DNA of 64,000 nucleotides from Nocardioides cavernaquae (GTDB lineage Bacteria > Actinomycetota > Actinomycetes > Propionibacteriales > Nocardioidaceae), in NCBI RefSeq assembly GCF_003600895.1, contig NZ_QYRP01000002.1, positions 3,100,001 through 3,164,000 on the forward strand, read 5' to 3'. The notes beneath the pieces are model-generated. The model made no database searches, was not told the DNA's origin, and saw only the letters and a list, made by a program, of their open reading frames with translations. How positions within the stretch are numbered: position 1 is the first letter of the stretch; each line of letters begins with the position of its first letter. Of the stretch, positions 44,102-53,399 are shown piece after piece. Position numbers and translations under genes: made by a program.

Positions 44102-46243
44102 ATGTCGAATCTCCTCTACCGGCTCGGCCGGTCTGCTGCCACCCGGCCCTGGGCCGCCATCGGCGCCTGGGTCGTCCTCGCGCTCGTCGTCATCGCCTCC
44201 TCCGTTGCCTTCGGGCGTGATCTCGAGGAGAGCTTCGAGGCACCCGGCCTCGACTCCTACCTGGCTGCGGAGCTGCTCGCCGAGGCCCAGGCTGACGAGG
44301 GCGGGATCACCGCTCACGTCGTACTCGAAGCCCGGGACGCGGCCGCGCAGCTGGCGCCGGTGGAGGCCGCTCTCGAGGCACTCCCGCGCGTGCTCACGAC
44401 GACCAGCAACGTCTCGCCGGACGGCACGGTCGCACTCGTGCGTGTGCAGTACCCCGCGGTCGAGCACCTCGATGCCTCCGACCTGGACCACCTCAAGGAC
44501 GCCGTCGCCGACCTGCGTGACGAGTCGTCGCTGACCCTGGAGAGCGGAGGCGACCTGTTCTTCGCGTTCGAGGAGCCACCCACCGGGATCGGCGAGGTCG
44601 CGGGGCTCGTCGTCGCGATGATCGTCCTGCTGATCGCCTTCGGCTCGTTCGTCGCGATGGGGCTGCCGATCGGGATGGCGCTGTTCGGTCTGGTCATCGG
44701 CATCACCTCGATGAAGCTGGTGACCTACCTGGTCGACATCCCGGCGTGGGCGCCGCAGCTTGCGGCCATGGTCGGGCTGGGCGTCGGTATCGACTACGCG
44801 CTCTTCCTGGTCACCCGGCACCGCGAGAACCTGGCCCTGGGGATGCCGGTCGCCGAATCGGTCGGCCGGGCTCTGGCAACAGCAGGACAGGCAGTGATCT
44901 TCGCCGGCGGCACGGTCGTCGTGGCGATCCTCGGGTTGCTCGTCGCGGGGATCCCGTTCGTGACCGGTGGTGGGGTCGCCATCTCCGCGATGGTGCTCGT
45001 GATGGTGCTCGCTTCGGTCACCTTGCTGCCCGCACTTCTCGGGCTGGCGGGGCACCGGATCAACGGACGCCGCCGCACGCCCCACCGGCCGAGCACTGGC
45101 TGGACCCGGTGGGGTGCTCACGTGACCCGCAACGCGACGGCGTACCTCGTCGGAGGCGCGGTCCTCATGATCGCCCTGGCCGCACCCGTCCTCGCGCTCA
45201 ACCTGGGCTTCCCGGACGACGGGACCAAGCCCGAGTCGAGGACCGAACGCCGGGCCTACGACCTGATCGCCGACGGCTTTGGCCCCGGCGCCAACGGGCC
45301 GCTGGTGATCGCGGTCGACATCTCCCAGGGCGCCGGGTCCTCGGATCAACAGAGTGTCGTGGCGCCGCTGGCCGCCGCGATCGCAGCCGATCCGGGCATC
45401 ACCTCGGTCGGCGACCCGGCCATCGATCGCGCCGCAGGCGTGGCGACCCTGGTCGCGCAGCCGATCACGTCGCCCCAGGACGTTGCCACCCAGGAAACCG
45501 TCGAGAGACTCCGCAGCGAGGTCTTCCCGACGGTGCTGGACGGCACCGCGGCGACCGCCCACGTCGGCGGCCAGACGGCCACCTTCGCCGACCTCGGTGA
45601 CCGAGTGCAGGAGCGGATGCCACGCTTCGTGGTGGCCGTGCTGCTGCTGTCGTTCCTCCTGCTCACGGTGCTGTTCCGGTCGGTGCTGGTGCCCCTGAAG
45701 GCAGTCCTGATGAACCTGCTGAGCGTCGGCGCGGCGTACGGCGTGCTGGTGATGGTTTTCCAGTGGGGCTGGGCCGCCGGCCTGATCGGCGTGGAGTCGA
45801 CGGTGCCGATCGTGTCGTTCATCCCGCTGTTCATGTTCGCGATCCTGTTCGGGCTCTCCATGGACTACGAGGTGTTCCTGCTGTCGCGGGTGCGCGAGGA
45901 GTACCGCCGCCACGGCGACAACACCCGCGCAGTCATCGCCGGGATCGCCAACACCGGGCGCACCATCACCGCAGCCGCGCTGATCATGGTGGCGGTCTTC
46001 TCCGGCTTCATCCTGGGCAGCGACCCGGCGATCAAGATGATGGGGCTGGGACTGGCCACCGCGATCTTCCTCGACGCGACCGTCGTGCGCCTGGTACTCG
46101 TCCCGGCCACCATGAAGCTTCTGGGCGATGCGAACTGGTGGCTGCCCGCGTGGCTGGATCGGCTGCTGCCGGAGCTGGACCATGAGACGGCGGAGTCGCA
46201 GCCAGTGGAGGTCGCAGTAGGCCCACCGCCGCTGACTTCCTAG
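44102..46243 (+). CDS. MMPL/RND-family transporter
   Basis: 713 residues from the ATG at 44102, preceded by GGAGG at a short distance of one base. Two six-helix halves, each with a leading helix and an extracytoplasmic domain. Family motifs: GVGIDYALFLVTRHRENL in the first half and ILFGLSMDYEVFLLSRVREE in the second, both carrying the conserved GxDY/MDY proton-relay Asp. MMPL proteins export lipids, siderophores or antibiotics in actinobacteria. Divergent from the NarL-type two-component system, which may control it in response to membrane-active compounds. Confidence 0.92.
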   Translation: MSNLLYRLGRSAATRPWAAIGAWVVLALVVIASSVAFGRDLEESFEAPGLDSYLAAELLAEAQADEGGITAHVVLEARDAAAQLAPVEAALEALPRVLTTTSNVSPDGTVALVRVQYPAVEHLDASDLDHLKDAVADLRDESSLTLESGGDLFFAFEEPPTGIGEVAGLVVAMIVLLIAFGSFVAMGLPIGMALFGLVIGITSMKLVTYLVDIPAWAPQLAAMVGLGVGIDYALFLVTRHRENLALGMPVAESVGRALATAGQAVIFAGGTVVVAILGLLVAGIPFVTGGGVAISAMVLVMVLASVTLLPALLGLAGHRINGRRRTPHRPSTGWTRWGAHVTRNATAYLVGGAVLMIALAAPVLALNLGFPDDGTKPESRTERRAYDLIADGFGPGANGPLVIAVDISQGAGSSDQQSVVAPLAAAIAADPGITSVGDPAIDRAAGVATLVAQPITSPQDVATQETVERLRSEVFPTVLDGTAATAHVGGQTATFADLGDRVQERMPRFVVAVLLLSFLLLTVLFRSVLVPLKAVLMNLLSVGAAYGVLVMVFQWGWAAGLIGVESTVPIVSFIPLFMFAILFGLSMDYEVFLLSRVREEYRRHGDNTRAVIAGIANTGRTITAAALIMVAVFSGFILGSDPAIKMMGLGLATAIFLDATVVRLVLVPATMKLLGDANWWLPAWLDRLLPELDHETAESQPVEVAVGPPPLTS

Positions 46244-46309
46244 TTCAGGGACTGTCCTGGCCGATCCTCACAACAAGGAAACCTCGGCGCGACCCGGATC
46301 CGATCGACG

Positions 46310-47278
46310 TCACCTTCCGCGCGGAGAACCCGCCACTGACGTCGCTAACGCCGCGAGCCCTTCTCCACCCATCGATGGCCACCCGTGGATCAACTCGATC
46401 CAATCCTTGGGGATTCTGCCGACTCCCCAGCGTGCGCCCAACAGGGCGCCGGTGATTGCGGCCACCGTGTCGGTGTCGTTACCAATCCGAACGGCCGCGT
46501 GGAGGCCGCGTTGAAACTGCCCTTCCTCCTCCGGCGAGTGGGCGATGACCGAGGCCGCTGCTTGGAGGGCAGACACCGTCCAGCCATTCGGGGTGAAGGT
46601 CGACGGCGGGCGCGACACCGCCTCGCTCAGCCACGCGCGCCACTGCTCGTGGCGTTCAGTTGGCAGCAGGTCGACGCCGGCGTAGAGGTCGATCCGCTCC
46701 TCGACCGCGGCGACGCGGATTGCTTCGTTCCACAAGACGCAGGAATCGCCCGCCAGCGGGTGCATGTGGGTGAGCTCGGCGATCGCGCGGCCCCGGGCTG
46801 CGAGCAACGTTCGGTCATGGAGACAGCCGACAGCCACCGCCGCGCTGCGCATCAGCGCGCCGTTGCCGGCCGCATCAGGGCTGCGTCGGTGGAATTCTGC
46901 GGCCGACGCCCGAAACTCGGCGGACCCCGGGGCATCCAAGTGCCGCTCCTTGGCCAGCTTTTGTGCCGCCAGGAGAACGTTGAAAGTCAGATTGCCGATA
47001 CCCCGGCCATCCTCAGTCGCCCAGCGCAGGAAGGTCCGCGCGACAGCGTCTTGCCCGATCGGTGTTTCCAGCTCGGGCAACTCGAGTGCGCCCAAGAGAA
47101 CAGCGACAGCCATGGCCGTGTCGTCGGTCCACGTGCCAGCTTCGCCCCACCCACGGGGCGCATGAAAGTCCGCATCGCCGGCTCCCTGACCGGGGCCGAA
47201 CTCGTACGGTGCGCCGAGCGCGTCTCCACATGCGAGGCCGACGATTGCGCCAATCGCGCGGTCAGTCCGTGTTGCCAT
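46310..47278 (-). CDS. ADP-ribosylglycohydrolase (DraG-like)
   Basis: 322 residues from the ATG at 47278; a TACGTT box six bases upstream supports it. The fold's metal-binding residues are present: GLACGDALGAPYEF, GTWTDDTAMAVAV, AAGNGALMRSAAVAVG and the C-terminal IGNDTDTVAAITGALLG. Enzymes of this family remove ADP-ribose from Arg, other amino acids or nucleic acids. It sits at the edge of a defence-like region, so reversal of ADP-ribosylation by a toxin or phage factor is possible, but it may be metabolic. Confidence 0.9.
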   Translation of the reverse strand: MATRTDRAIGAIVGLACGDALGAPYEFGPGQGAGDADFHAPRGWGEAGTWTDDTAMAVAVLLGALELPELETPIGQDAVARTFLRWATEDGRGIGNLTFNVLLAAQKLAKERHLDAPGSAEFRASAAEFHRRSPDAAGNGALMRSAAVAVGCLHDRTLLAARGRAIAELTHMHPLAGDSCVLWNEAIRVAAVEERIDLYAGVDLLPTERHEQWRAWLSEAVSRPPSTFTPNGWTVSALQAAASVIAHSPEEEGQFQRGLHAAVRIGNDTDTVAAITGALLGARWGVGRIPKDWIELIHGWPSMGGEGLAALATSVAGSPRGR

Positions 47279-47284
47279 GGCCTG

Positions 47285-47290
47285 AACGTA
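47285..47290 (-). promoter_or_regulatory. Candidate leaderless -10 box of the ADP-ribosylglycohydrolase gene
   Basis: TACGTT on the minus strand ends six bases before the ATG at 47278; no ribosome-binding site lies between. Confidence 0.4.
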
Positions 47291-47342
47291 GAGGGCAGGG
47301 CCGACAAATCCGCCGCGCGCGGGGCACGGCACATGCCGGTGT

Positions 47343-49772
47343 TCAGTCGTCAGCGGCGAGCAGGACGGCCAGCGCTTCGCTGTCCAAGCGGTGTTGAACG
47401 TCCGCGAGGCCGTTCACGAATGTCACTCCCTCCTCGCGGAGTAACAGCTCCGGATCCCGGTCGTCCGCTGGATCAGCCCACGCAAACCCTGAAGCCACGC
47501 GTCCGTCGGAACCAAGCACTCGCCAGGCGTTGGCACATTGCCGACATCGGGCAATGTGGGTGCCAAGGGGCTGCGGAGCGGTGCCTACGGCATCGGCGAG
47601 GTCGCTGTAGGAGGTCCAGTGTCCAGCCGGGAGTGCTTCGAGAATTTCGTGCATCCGCGACCAATCGAAGCCCGCAGGCTTGTCCGCCGACTGACCCCTG
47701 TACTGAGCACGAACGTCCTTGAGCTGCCCGCCGTTCGGCAGGCGCCAGAACGTCCAGCCGTTTGCTGCCTTGCCGCCCTTGACGTGATATCCCGCGCTGG
47801 ACGGGGAGGCGTACAGCTTGCCGTCAACTTCGATCTGACCATCGGCCGTGACAATGCCCTCGACAGCGTCCCACTGGCCGGGCCTCGGGCGTAGGACAGT
47901 TCCGGCCGGTAGGAGTCCGGCAGCCACGAGGTGTTTCAACTCGACCCATGCCGCCTCCTTCTGAGGTGCGTCGCTGATCGAGCCAACATGGCCAGCAGGA
48001 ATGGGCCAGACCGCCAACAACAGTTCGGTGAGAAGGGCCGTCCGCTCATCGATAGCAGCCTCGTCCCAGCTCGCCTTGTCATGGAAGTGGCGATTGAGGA
48101 GCATCACGTCGTGCTTCAAGAGACGCTCGCGCTTCCCACCCTGTCCGCCCCACGGACCATTTGAAACGGTGCTGTTCAAACTGGTCGTGAGGAGCGTCAG
48201 GTTCCCGATTCGATGGACGTGCTCGCTCCGTGCAAGCTCCGCCTCGAGGCCCACGACGTTCCAGTTGTTTTGCCACTTCTGCGGCAGAACGTGCTCGATC
48301 GGATAACCCGCGCGTGCGACCTGCGGGTATTTGTGAACGCCGCGCAGGTGGTCCTCTACTGCTTCCAGGTAGAGGCGCATTCGTCCACGGGTATAGCGTC
48401 GGTACGCCTGCTCAGTGCGGAGGTGTGCACGGATCTCGTCATCGCCGGGCCAGTAGTTGGAAGCCACGTTCAGGCGCGTGAGGTTTCCACGGACCCGCTC
48501 CACGAGCAGCGACGCGTCGGTGTCGCGGTTAACGCGGATGATCTCCGCAACGATGCGTCCAAGGTCAGCCGAGGTCAGCCGAAGGAGCTGTCGTCGCACG
48601 ACCCACGACTCGAGCATCGCAATGACTTCGTCGGCGACATCCCGTGGGATCGCCATTTCTGGGTCGTACAGCCAGATGATTGCGGGCTTGAGCAGCTCGA
48701 CACCTCCGGCGCTCATTCGGTAGAAGGCCATCTCAGGGCGCGTAAGGATCCGGGACGTCTCGGCCGCGTGCTCGGTCCACCCCCGGTAGAGACCGGCTTG
48801 GGCCTTGATGGCCAGAAGCAGGTCGCCCATCTTGCTGCCAGACTCGTAGTCGACGTACGTCTTGAACCTGATGAAAGTCTGGCGAGGGCTGACCTCCTCT
48901 CCCAGTCGGCTCCCGAGCCATTGGCTGAGGAACAGTGAGCTCCGACTCATGCTGTAGCGGCCGACGCTGACCTCGACCTCCCAGAACGGTTCCTCGAACG
49001 GCCAGTCCTCGGCATAGGCGCGCCTCGTATCGGCGCCCTCGGCTTCGAGCCTCTGGAATACAAAGTTCTTGATGAGATCGGCTGCCGTCAGCGGAGTTCC
49101 ACGTGCGTTGAGGGTCTCGAAGATCTCCTGCGAGTTCTCCTGGGCTTGAAGGTCGATGACGACGAGCTGCAGCCCCTGGCTGATCGAGTGGGCGAGGGCA
49201 TCAGCGCGCGCACGAACGTCGTCGCCCTCCCCGAGCCACTGCTCGACCCGGTCAACGAAGAACGCGTGCGCCCGTACGATCCTGGCGCCGGTGTGCTTGA
49301 GCAATTCGTGCACAACCGGGGGCTCGGCATCCATGACTTCGCCGAACGCCACGCCGTCCTGATTCGTGTGCTGCAGCTTCAGGCTCGCGCCCACGACATC
49401 GCTGTATGCGCGATTGTGCGTGAGGTCCCTGAACTGAGCTGCGAGTCCATCGAGCCCTCGTCCTTCGAAGACCGCCGCGGACGCGTCAATGAGGACCTGA
49501 AGCGTGGTGAGGCGCTGCTGACCATCGATCACGTTCTTGGCGGGCACCACGCCGTGCTGACTCTCCAGCGCCTGGAGGACAACAGCACCCAGGAAGTGGG
49601 TTGGGGTTGAGTACGGGTCTCGAAGCCGCAGCTCTGCGAGGCGCGAGATGTCCTGCCACAGCGGCAGCCACTGCTCCGCCTCGTCCCAGACGTACGGCCG
49701 CTGGAACAGTGGAACCACAAGGTGCTGCGGAAGGTAAAACACAGCCTGTGGAGTCAGGACGTCGGTTCTCAC
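47343..49772 (-). CDS. GmrSD-type (DUF262-DUF1524) nuclease fused to RAMA and alkyltransferase-like domains
   Basis: 809 residues from the GTG at 49772 (TATCGT seven bases upstream; a GTG at 49781 is the alternative). N-terminal DUF262 ParB-like NTPase domain with VPLFQRPYVWDEAEQWLPLW and VIDGQQRLTTLQVLIDA, then SQEIFETLNARGTPLTAADL. The DUF1524 HNH-like nuclease follows at about 490-570 (YPIEHVLPQKW, HRIGNLTLLTTSLNSTVSN). Residues about 630-705 fit RAMA, a predicted modified-base reader (DGQIEVDGKLYASPSSAGYH). Residues 715-790 resemble the DNA-binding half of O6-alkylguanine transferases (LPAGHWTSYSDLADAVGTAP, CRQCANAWRVLGSDGRV). It should be a modification-dependent (type IV) restriction protein whose two C-terminal domains recognise unusual bases. 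Confidence 0.85.
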   Translation of the reverse strand: MRTDVLTPQAVFYLPQHLVVPLFQRPYVWDEAEQWLPLWQDISRLAELRLRDPYSTPTHFLGAVVLQALESQHGVVPAKNVIDGQQRLTTLQVLIDASAAVFEGRGLDGLAAQFRDLTHNRAYSDVVGASLKLQHTNQDGVAFGEVMDAEPPVVHELLKHTGARIVRAHAFFVDRVEQWLGEGDDVRARADALAHSISQGLQLVVIDLQAQENSQEIFETLNARGTPLTAADLIKNFVFQRLEAEGADTRRAYAEDWPFEEPFWEVEVSVGRYSMSRSSLFLSQWLGSRLGEEVSPRQTFIRFKTYVDYESGSKMGDLLLAIKAQAGLYRGWTEHAAETSRILTRPEMAFYRMSAGGVELLKPAIIWLYDPEMAIPRDVADEVIAMLESWVVRRQLLRLTSADLGRIVAEIIRVNRDTDASLLVERVRGNLTRLNVASNYWPGDDEIRAHLRTEQAYRRYTRGRMRLYLEAVEDHLRGVHKYPQVARAGYPIEHVLPQKWQNNWNVVGLEAELARSEHVHRIGNLTLLTTSLNSTVSNGPWGGQGGKRERLLKHDVMLLNRHFHDKASWDEAAIDERTALLTELLLAVWPIPAGHVGSISDAPQKEAAWVELKHLVAAGLLPAGTVLRPRPGQWDAVEGIVTADGQIEVDGKLYASPSSAGYHVKGGKAANGWTFWRLPNGGQLKDVRAQYRGQSADKPAGFDWSRMHEILEALPAGHWTSYSDLADAVGTAPQPLGTHIARCRQCANAWRVLGSDGRVASGFAWADPADDRDPELLLREEGVTFVNGLADVQHRLDSEALAVLLAADD

Positions 49773-49779
49773 CCTTGGC

Positions 49780-49785
49780 ACGATA
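49780..49785 (-). promoter_or_regulatory. Candidate leaderless -10 box of the GmrSD-type gene
   Basis: TATCGT on the minus strand ends seven bases before the GTG at 49772. It overlaps the alternative GTG start at 49781, favouring the shorter protein. Confidence 0.35.
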
Positions 49786-50101
49786 GTGATGGCGTCCGAG
49801 TGAGGTCGCCGAACAGCTCAACTTCCGCAATCTAGGGATCGATCGCGTTCGGGGAGGCCGTGCTGAGCGGCAGACCGTCAGTGAGTCGGGAGCGAGGATG
49901 GTCGCATCAGCCGTCGACAGACGAGACTGGTGCCGCTACGAGCGAGGTCGAGATCACCAATCGAAGTGGGTGCGTCGAAGCGCTCACCTGCCGAGCAACT
50001 CGACGACGCGGGGGGTTGAGCGAGCGCATTGACAAACTCGCATCTCCACGTCACCAGAGCATCCACCGTGGCTGCCGAGATCTGCCTCTACGCTTGCGGA
50101 C
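49786..50101. other. Divergent intergenic region without a gene
   Basis: About 315 bases between the GmrSD-type gene and the next plus-strand gene. No convincing open frame, RNA or repeat was seen. It contains a TTGACA hexamer at 50029-50034 without a matching -10 box at normal spacing, and the TACGCT box described separately. Confidence 0.5.
50089..50094 (+). promoter_or_regulatory. Candidate leaderless -10 box of the 50.1-kb membrane-protein gene
   Basis: TACGCT ends seven bases before the GTG at 50102, with no ribosome-binding site visible. Confidence 0.38.
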
Positions 50102-50950
50102 GTGTCGACCGAAGAATCGGGGCAACGCCCCCAGCCGCAGTACCCCCGACTGACCAGCACCGAGCGGGCGATCTACCGGCGCGAGCACAAGCAGAGCTCG
50201 TGGGTCGGTGGTCCGGCCGCACTCAAGAAGATCCAGCAGACCGTCGAAGACCTGCTGGAGCGCGAGTTCCTCAAGGAGGTCGCGGCCCTTGGGCCAGCGC
50301 CGACCGAGAATGATTACGGCGTGCACGAGCGCGCGCTTGAGCGGATCGTCCAGAAGCACAAGTTGTCGGTGCGCGTCTCTGGCAGGGGCGACCGCTGGAC
50401 AAACACTGGCGACATCGCCTCATCGCTCGAGGGCGTGAAACTTGATGAGATCGACCGCATCACGATCCAGACCTCGTGGTCGAGTCATTCGCCGCAGATC
50501 GACATTACCCTCCGGGACACGACCGTGCGAGACGGCGCAAAGCTCGTCGTGTCGGGCACGGATGAACACTGGGTCGCGGGGGCCTTCGACCAACTCAAGG
50601 AACAGCTGCTTGACCAGCGTCCGAAGTGGGCGCCGTTCCGACACTTCACTTGGCCAACCCTCATACTGGCGATCGTCTTCAACTTTGGCATCCAGCTGGT
50701 CGCTCTAGCGCTACCCGACGGGAAGTGGGAAGCCTCCTCAGTGGCCCTCGCTGTGCTGCTCGCGGTCGTGGTCTACGCGGGTTCGCTCTGGCTGCTGGAG
50801 AGGGCCCGGCGCTGGGCCCTTCCGTCCCTCGACGTCCATCGCGATGGCGATCCCAGCCGTTCGCACCGGCGGATCAAGACGGTAGGAGCGACCGTCACTT
50901 TCCTGCTGGCAAGCGTGATCATCCCTGCCGTGTTCTTGCTCCTGGATTAA
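50102..50950 (+). CDS. Hypothetical membrane protein with soluble N-terminal domain
   Basis: 282 residues. Residues 1-185 are soluble and charged (RLTSTERAIYRREHKQSSWV, GVHERALERIVQKHKLSVRV, ITLRDTTVRDGAKLVVSGTD, FDQLKEQLLDQRP). Three helices follow: LILAIVFNFGIQLVALAL, SVALAVLLAVVVYAGSLWLL and VTFLLASVIIPAVFLLL. No known family is recognised. It lies among defence-like genes and is divergent from the GmrSD-type nuclease, so a defence-related membrane effector is possible but unsupported. A small hairpin follows its stop. Confidence 0.65.
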   Translation: MSTEESGQRPQPQYPRLTSTERAIYRREHKQSSWVGGPAALKKIQQTVEDLLEREFLKEVAALGPAPTENDYGVHERALERIVQKHKLSVRVSGRGDRWTNTGDIASSLEGVKLDEIDRITIQTSWSSHSPQIDITLRDTTVRDGAKLVVSGTDEHWVAGAFDQLKEQLLDQRPKWAPFRHFTWPTLILAIVFNFGIQLVALALPDGKWEASSVALAVLLAVVVYAGSLWLLERARRWALPSLDVHRDGDPSRSHRRIKTVGATVTFLLASVIIPAVFLLLD

Positions 50951-50959
50951 GGAGTGAAT

Positions 50960-50977
50960 TGCTGCTTTCAGGCAGCA
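50960..50977 (+). terminator. Small hairpin after the 50.1-kb gene
   Basis: TGCTGC and GCAGCA arms with the six-base loop TTTCAG, ten bases after the stop codon. Only six base pairs and no T-tract, so a weak candidate. Confidence 0.4.
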
Positions 50978-51191
50978 GACACCACACCTGCGGAATTCGA
51001 GGTGATGGTTGCGAACGCACTGGGCCAGAACCAGACCGGTCGACTTCGGACCAGACCGACGCCGGGACCATGACGTTCCCAGGCGTGGCCGATTTCGGTC
51101 CGGGGTAACTGCGAGCATCTGACCGGGCGATTGCATTCCGGTACGGACCGATTCGGGTGGCCACGGCGTCCGCCGCCCATGCAAGGCACTG

Positions 51192-52901
51192 CTAGAAGAA
51201 CTTGCGCAGGTGTTCGCGGAGCGAGTCGTCGCAGACGTAGACGTAGGTCCCGCGCATGCCCCGCGTCAGCAGCACGGCGTAGATGTTCCGCACGAGCCCG
51301 AGTACGTCGTCGTCGGTGAACCGGATCCCCCGCCGCGGCATGTTGTTCGCGGCTGTCGGGTCGAAGTAGTTCGTCCGGTCGAAGTACATCCGCCCGAGCT
51401 TGGCGTCGTAACGCAGGTCCTTGCCGATGATCACGCCGGCGTAGTTGAGGTCATAGCCTTGGATGGTGTGGATGACGCCGACCTCGTCGGCCGACGTTTT
51501 CGAGCTGACCCAGTCCAGGTCGGTCTGGTTCCACCGCAGCTTCACACCGTCGATGACGATGTCGTAGGCGCTCTTGTCGTTCTTGGTGACCCACTTCCAC
51601 GCGAACCCAGCCACCAGCCGCGCAAGGCCGTGCTCCGCATCCTTCACCCGAATCGCCTCGCGCATCTCGCCGAGATCGTCGAAGAAGCGCAGGTCGTAGT
51701 CGGCGAAGGCCCGCGGCTCGGGAGGGAGGTCGCTCAGGATCTCGCGCACGTAGCCGACGTAGTCCTCACCCGCCCGGACGCGCATCTGCGAGGTCAGCCG
51801 GTACTTCCGCTGCAGCTCCCCCGTTGCCGCCACGAGCTCGTCGAGCAGTCGCATCGGTACGTCGGCGGTGTGGACGCTCTGCGCGGCATCGAGCAGGAAG
51901 ATCTGGTGGGAGCTCTTCTCCTTGATCCAGTCCAGCTGGGTCAGGTCCTGGTCGTCGCGCCCGAAGAGCTTGATGTTGATGTCGGAGAACATCTTGTAGA
52001 GCGGCCCAGCGGGCTGGTTGCCGGCCTGCCGGAGCCGGTGCGTCTCGTCGACGATCAGCAGGTCGAAATGGCCCTCGCGATTGCCGACCTCGAAGGGCGA
52101 CATCACCATCGCCGGGTGCAGGCCGGGCGTCTTCTTGAAGACCCGCTGGATCGTCTTGCGGAGCGACATCTGCGGCACAACGAACCCCATCCGGAAGTCC
52201 TGCAGCAGCTCGGGATAGCCCTCGACGAAGTAGTCCGCCATCACCGAGTCGCTCTCAAGCTGGCTGCCGTCCCAAGCCTTGATGTCGCTCAGCAACTTCA
52301 TCAGATAGACCGCCACGATCGTCTTCCCCGTGCCGGGGTCGCCCTGTACGACGATCTGGCTGCCGCGCTTCGCTTCGAGGTCGTCGAAGAGCCCGTCGAG
52401 AATGTCCTCGACGACAGCCTCCTGGTCCTTGCTCAGCGCCTTGAACGGCGAGAGCTTGAAGAGGTCAGAGTTCTCGATCTCGCGGATCGTGCCCTCGAAG
52501 AGCCCGTCGTCGCGCAGTGCCTCGAAGATCTCGACGAACACCTGCTGGTAGTCAGCCCGCGCGTAGTACTCCGCGTTGGTGATGCCCTCGTTGCGGTTCA
52601 GCACCGTCAGCCGGCCATCGCCAGCGAGCAGCCGGATCAGATACGACTCCAGGTCCAGGCACACCGACTTGTTGAAGGTCTCATCGAGTACGACGCGTGC
52701 ACCGTGCAAAGCAGCCTTCTCCGCGGTCTCGAGGTGCTGGCGGAAGCGAGCCACGACGTTGCGCGACTCCCCCACGTAGACCCGGCTGTCGCCGTCGAGG
52801 GCATAGACCACCGGCCAGTTCTTGAAGCGCCTGTCGCCGGTCGCCCACTCATCGATCTGCCGGCTCGCGAAGGGCCCGCTCTCAATCCGGAAGCTGGTCA
52901 T
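51192..52901 (-). CDS. GIY-YIG/DUF2075 helicase-nuclease fusion
   Basis: 569 residues from the ATG at 52901 (GGAG eight bases upstream). Residues 25-100 carry a GIY-YIG nuclease-like domain (VVYALDGDSRVYVGESRNVV followed by RFRQHL). From about 160 a DUF2075-type superfamily 1 helicase core follows: Walker A QGDPGTGKTIVAVYLMKLL, Walker B LLIVDETHRLR, motif III-like FLLDAAQSV, and C-terminal VIHTIQGYDLNYAGVIIGKD plus VLLTRGMRGTYVYV. Such proteins are seen in defence islands; related cores occur in Schlafen-like and phage-exclusion proteins. The 5' end overlaps the MazG-like gene by 20 bases, so the two are translated together. Confidence 0.85.
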   Translation of the reverse strand: MTSFRIESGPFASRQIDEWATGDRRFKNWPVVYALDGDSRVYVGESRNVVARFRQHLETAEKAALHGARVVLDETFNKSVCLDLESYLIRLLAGDGRLTVLNRNEGITNAEYYARADYQQVFVEIFEALRDDGLFEGTIREIENSDLFKLSPFKALSKDQEAVVEDILDGLFDDLEAKRGSQIVVQGDPGTGKTIVAVYLMKLLSDIKAWDGSQLESDSVMADYFVEGYPELLQDFRMGFVVPQMSLRKTIQRVFKKTPGLHPAMVMSPFEVGNREGHFDLLIVDETHRLRQAGNQPAGPLYKMFSDINIKLFGRDDQDLTQLDWIKEKSSHQIFLLDAAQSVHTADVPMRLLDELVAATGELQRKYRLTSQMRVRAGEDYVGYVREILSDLPPEPRAFADYDLRFFDDLGEMREAIRVKDAEHGLARLVAGFAWKWVTKNDKSAYDIVIDGVKLRWNQTDLDWVSSKTSADEVGVIHTIQGYDLNYAGVIIGKDLRYDAKLGRMYFDRTNYFDPTAANNMPRRGIRFTDDDVLGLVRNIYAVLLTRGMRGTYVYVCDDSLREHLRKFF

Positions 52902-53217
52902 ACTTCTCGCTCCGGCCGCGGGCACGGTCGACCGGGTACTTCGCCTTCGTCACCTCGAGCTTGTCGAGCACGATCTGGTCGAGGTCGACTCCGAGCTTGT
53001 CGGCGAGGAGATGGCAGTAGGTCACGACGTCGGCCAGCTCGTGGGCGACCTTCTCAGCGTCGGCTTCCACGTTCCATTGGAAGCACTCGAGCAACTCGGC
53101 CGCCTCGATCACGATGCTCTTGGCGAGGTTCTCGGGAGTGTGGAACTGGCCCCAGTCCCGCTCCGCGACGAACTCGCGCAATGCCTCCCGGACCGCCTCA
53201 CTCGCCATGCCCGCCAC
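52882..53217 (-). CDS. MazG-like nucleotide pyrophosphohydrolase
   Basis: 111 residues, all-alpha NTP-PPase of the MazG/dCTPase type. Metal-binding acidic residues are visible in IVIEAAELLECFQW (E-x2-E/E-x-E pattern) and HELADVVTYCHLLAD (E-x2-D). It should hydrolyse NTPs or dNTPs to monophosphates. Overlap with the downstream GIY-YIG/DUF2075 gene marks a two-gene operon. In defence settings MazG-type enzymes can deplete nucleotides or (p)ppGpp, so it could be the metabolic effector or a safety module of the pair; this is inference. Confidence 0.85.
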   Translation of the reverse strand: MAGMASEAVREALREFVAERDWGQFHTPENLAKSIVIEAAELLECFQWNVEADAEKVAHELADVVTYCHLLADKLGVDLDQIVLDKLEVTKAKYPVDRARGRSEKYDQLPD

Positions 53218-53399
53218 CCTAGCTAGCCAACCTCACGCAGGCTGCCGGTTCAACAAGAAGGAGCCCGCGCAACTCTGCCCACGCTGTTGCATCGCTCATT
53301 GCAGCACCGTCGCATCGATAGTCCTGCGGAAATGCACAGTTCGATGCGGTCGATAAGTAGCGCGTGGCACGTAATCCGAGTGCCAGCGCCAGACCGAAC

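Noticed and set aside
51180..51186. TGCAAGG before the GIY-YIG/DUF2075 gene end
   Set aside because: No second block at the right distance and wrong orientation for any start.
53311..53348. CGCATCGA/TCGATGCG inverted repeat between the HEPN and MazG genes
   Set aside because: Eight-base arms with a 22-base loop are near chance in this composition; no functional context beyond a possible weak terminator.
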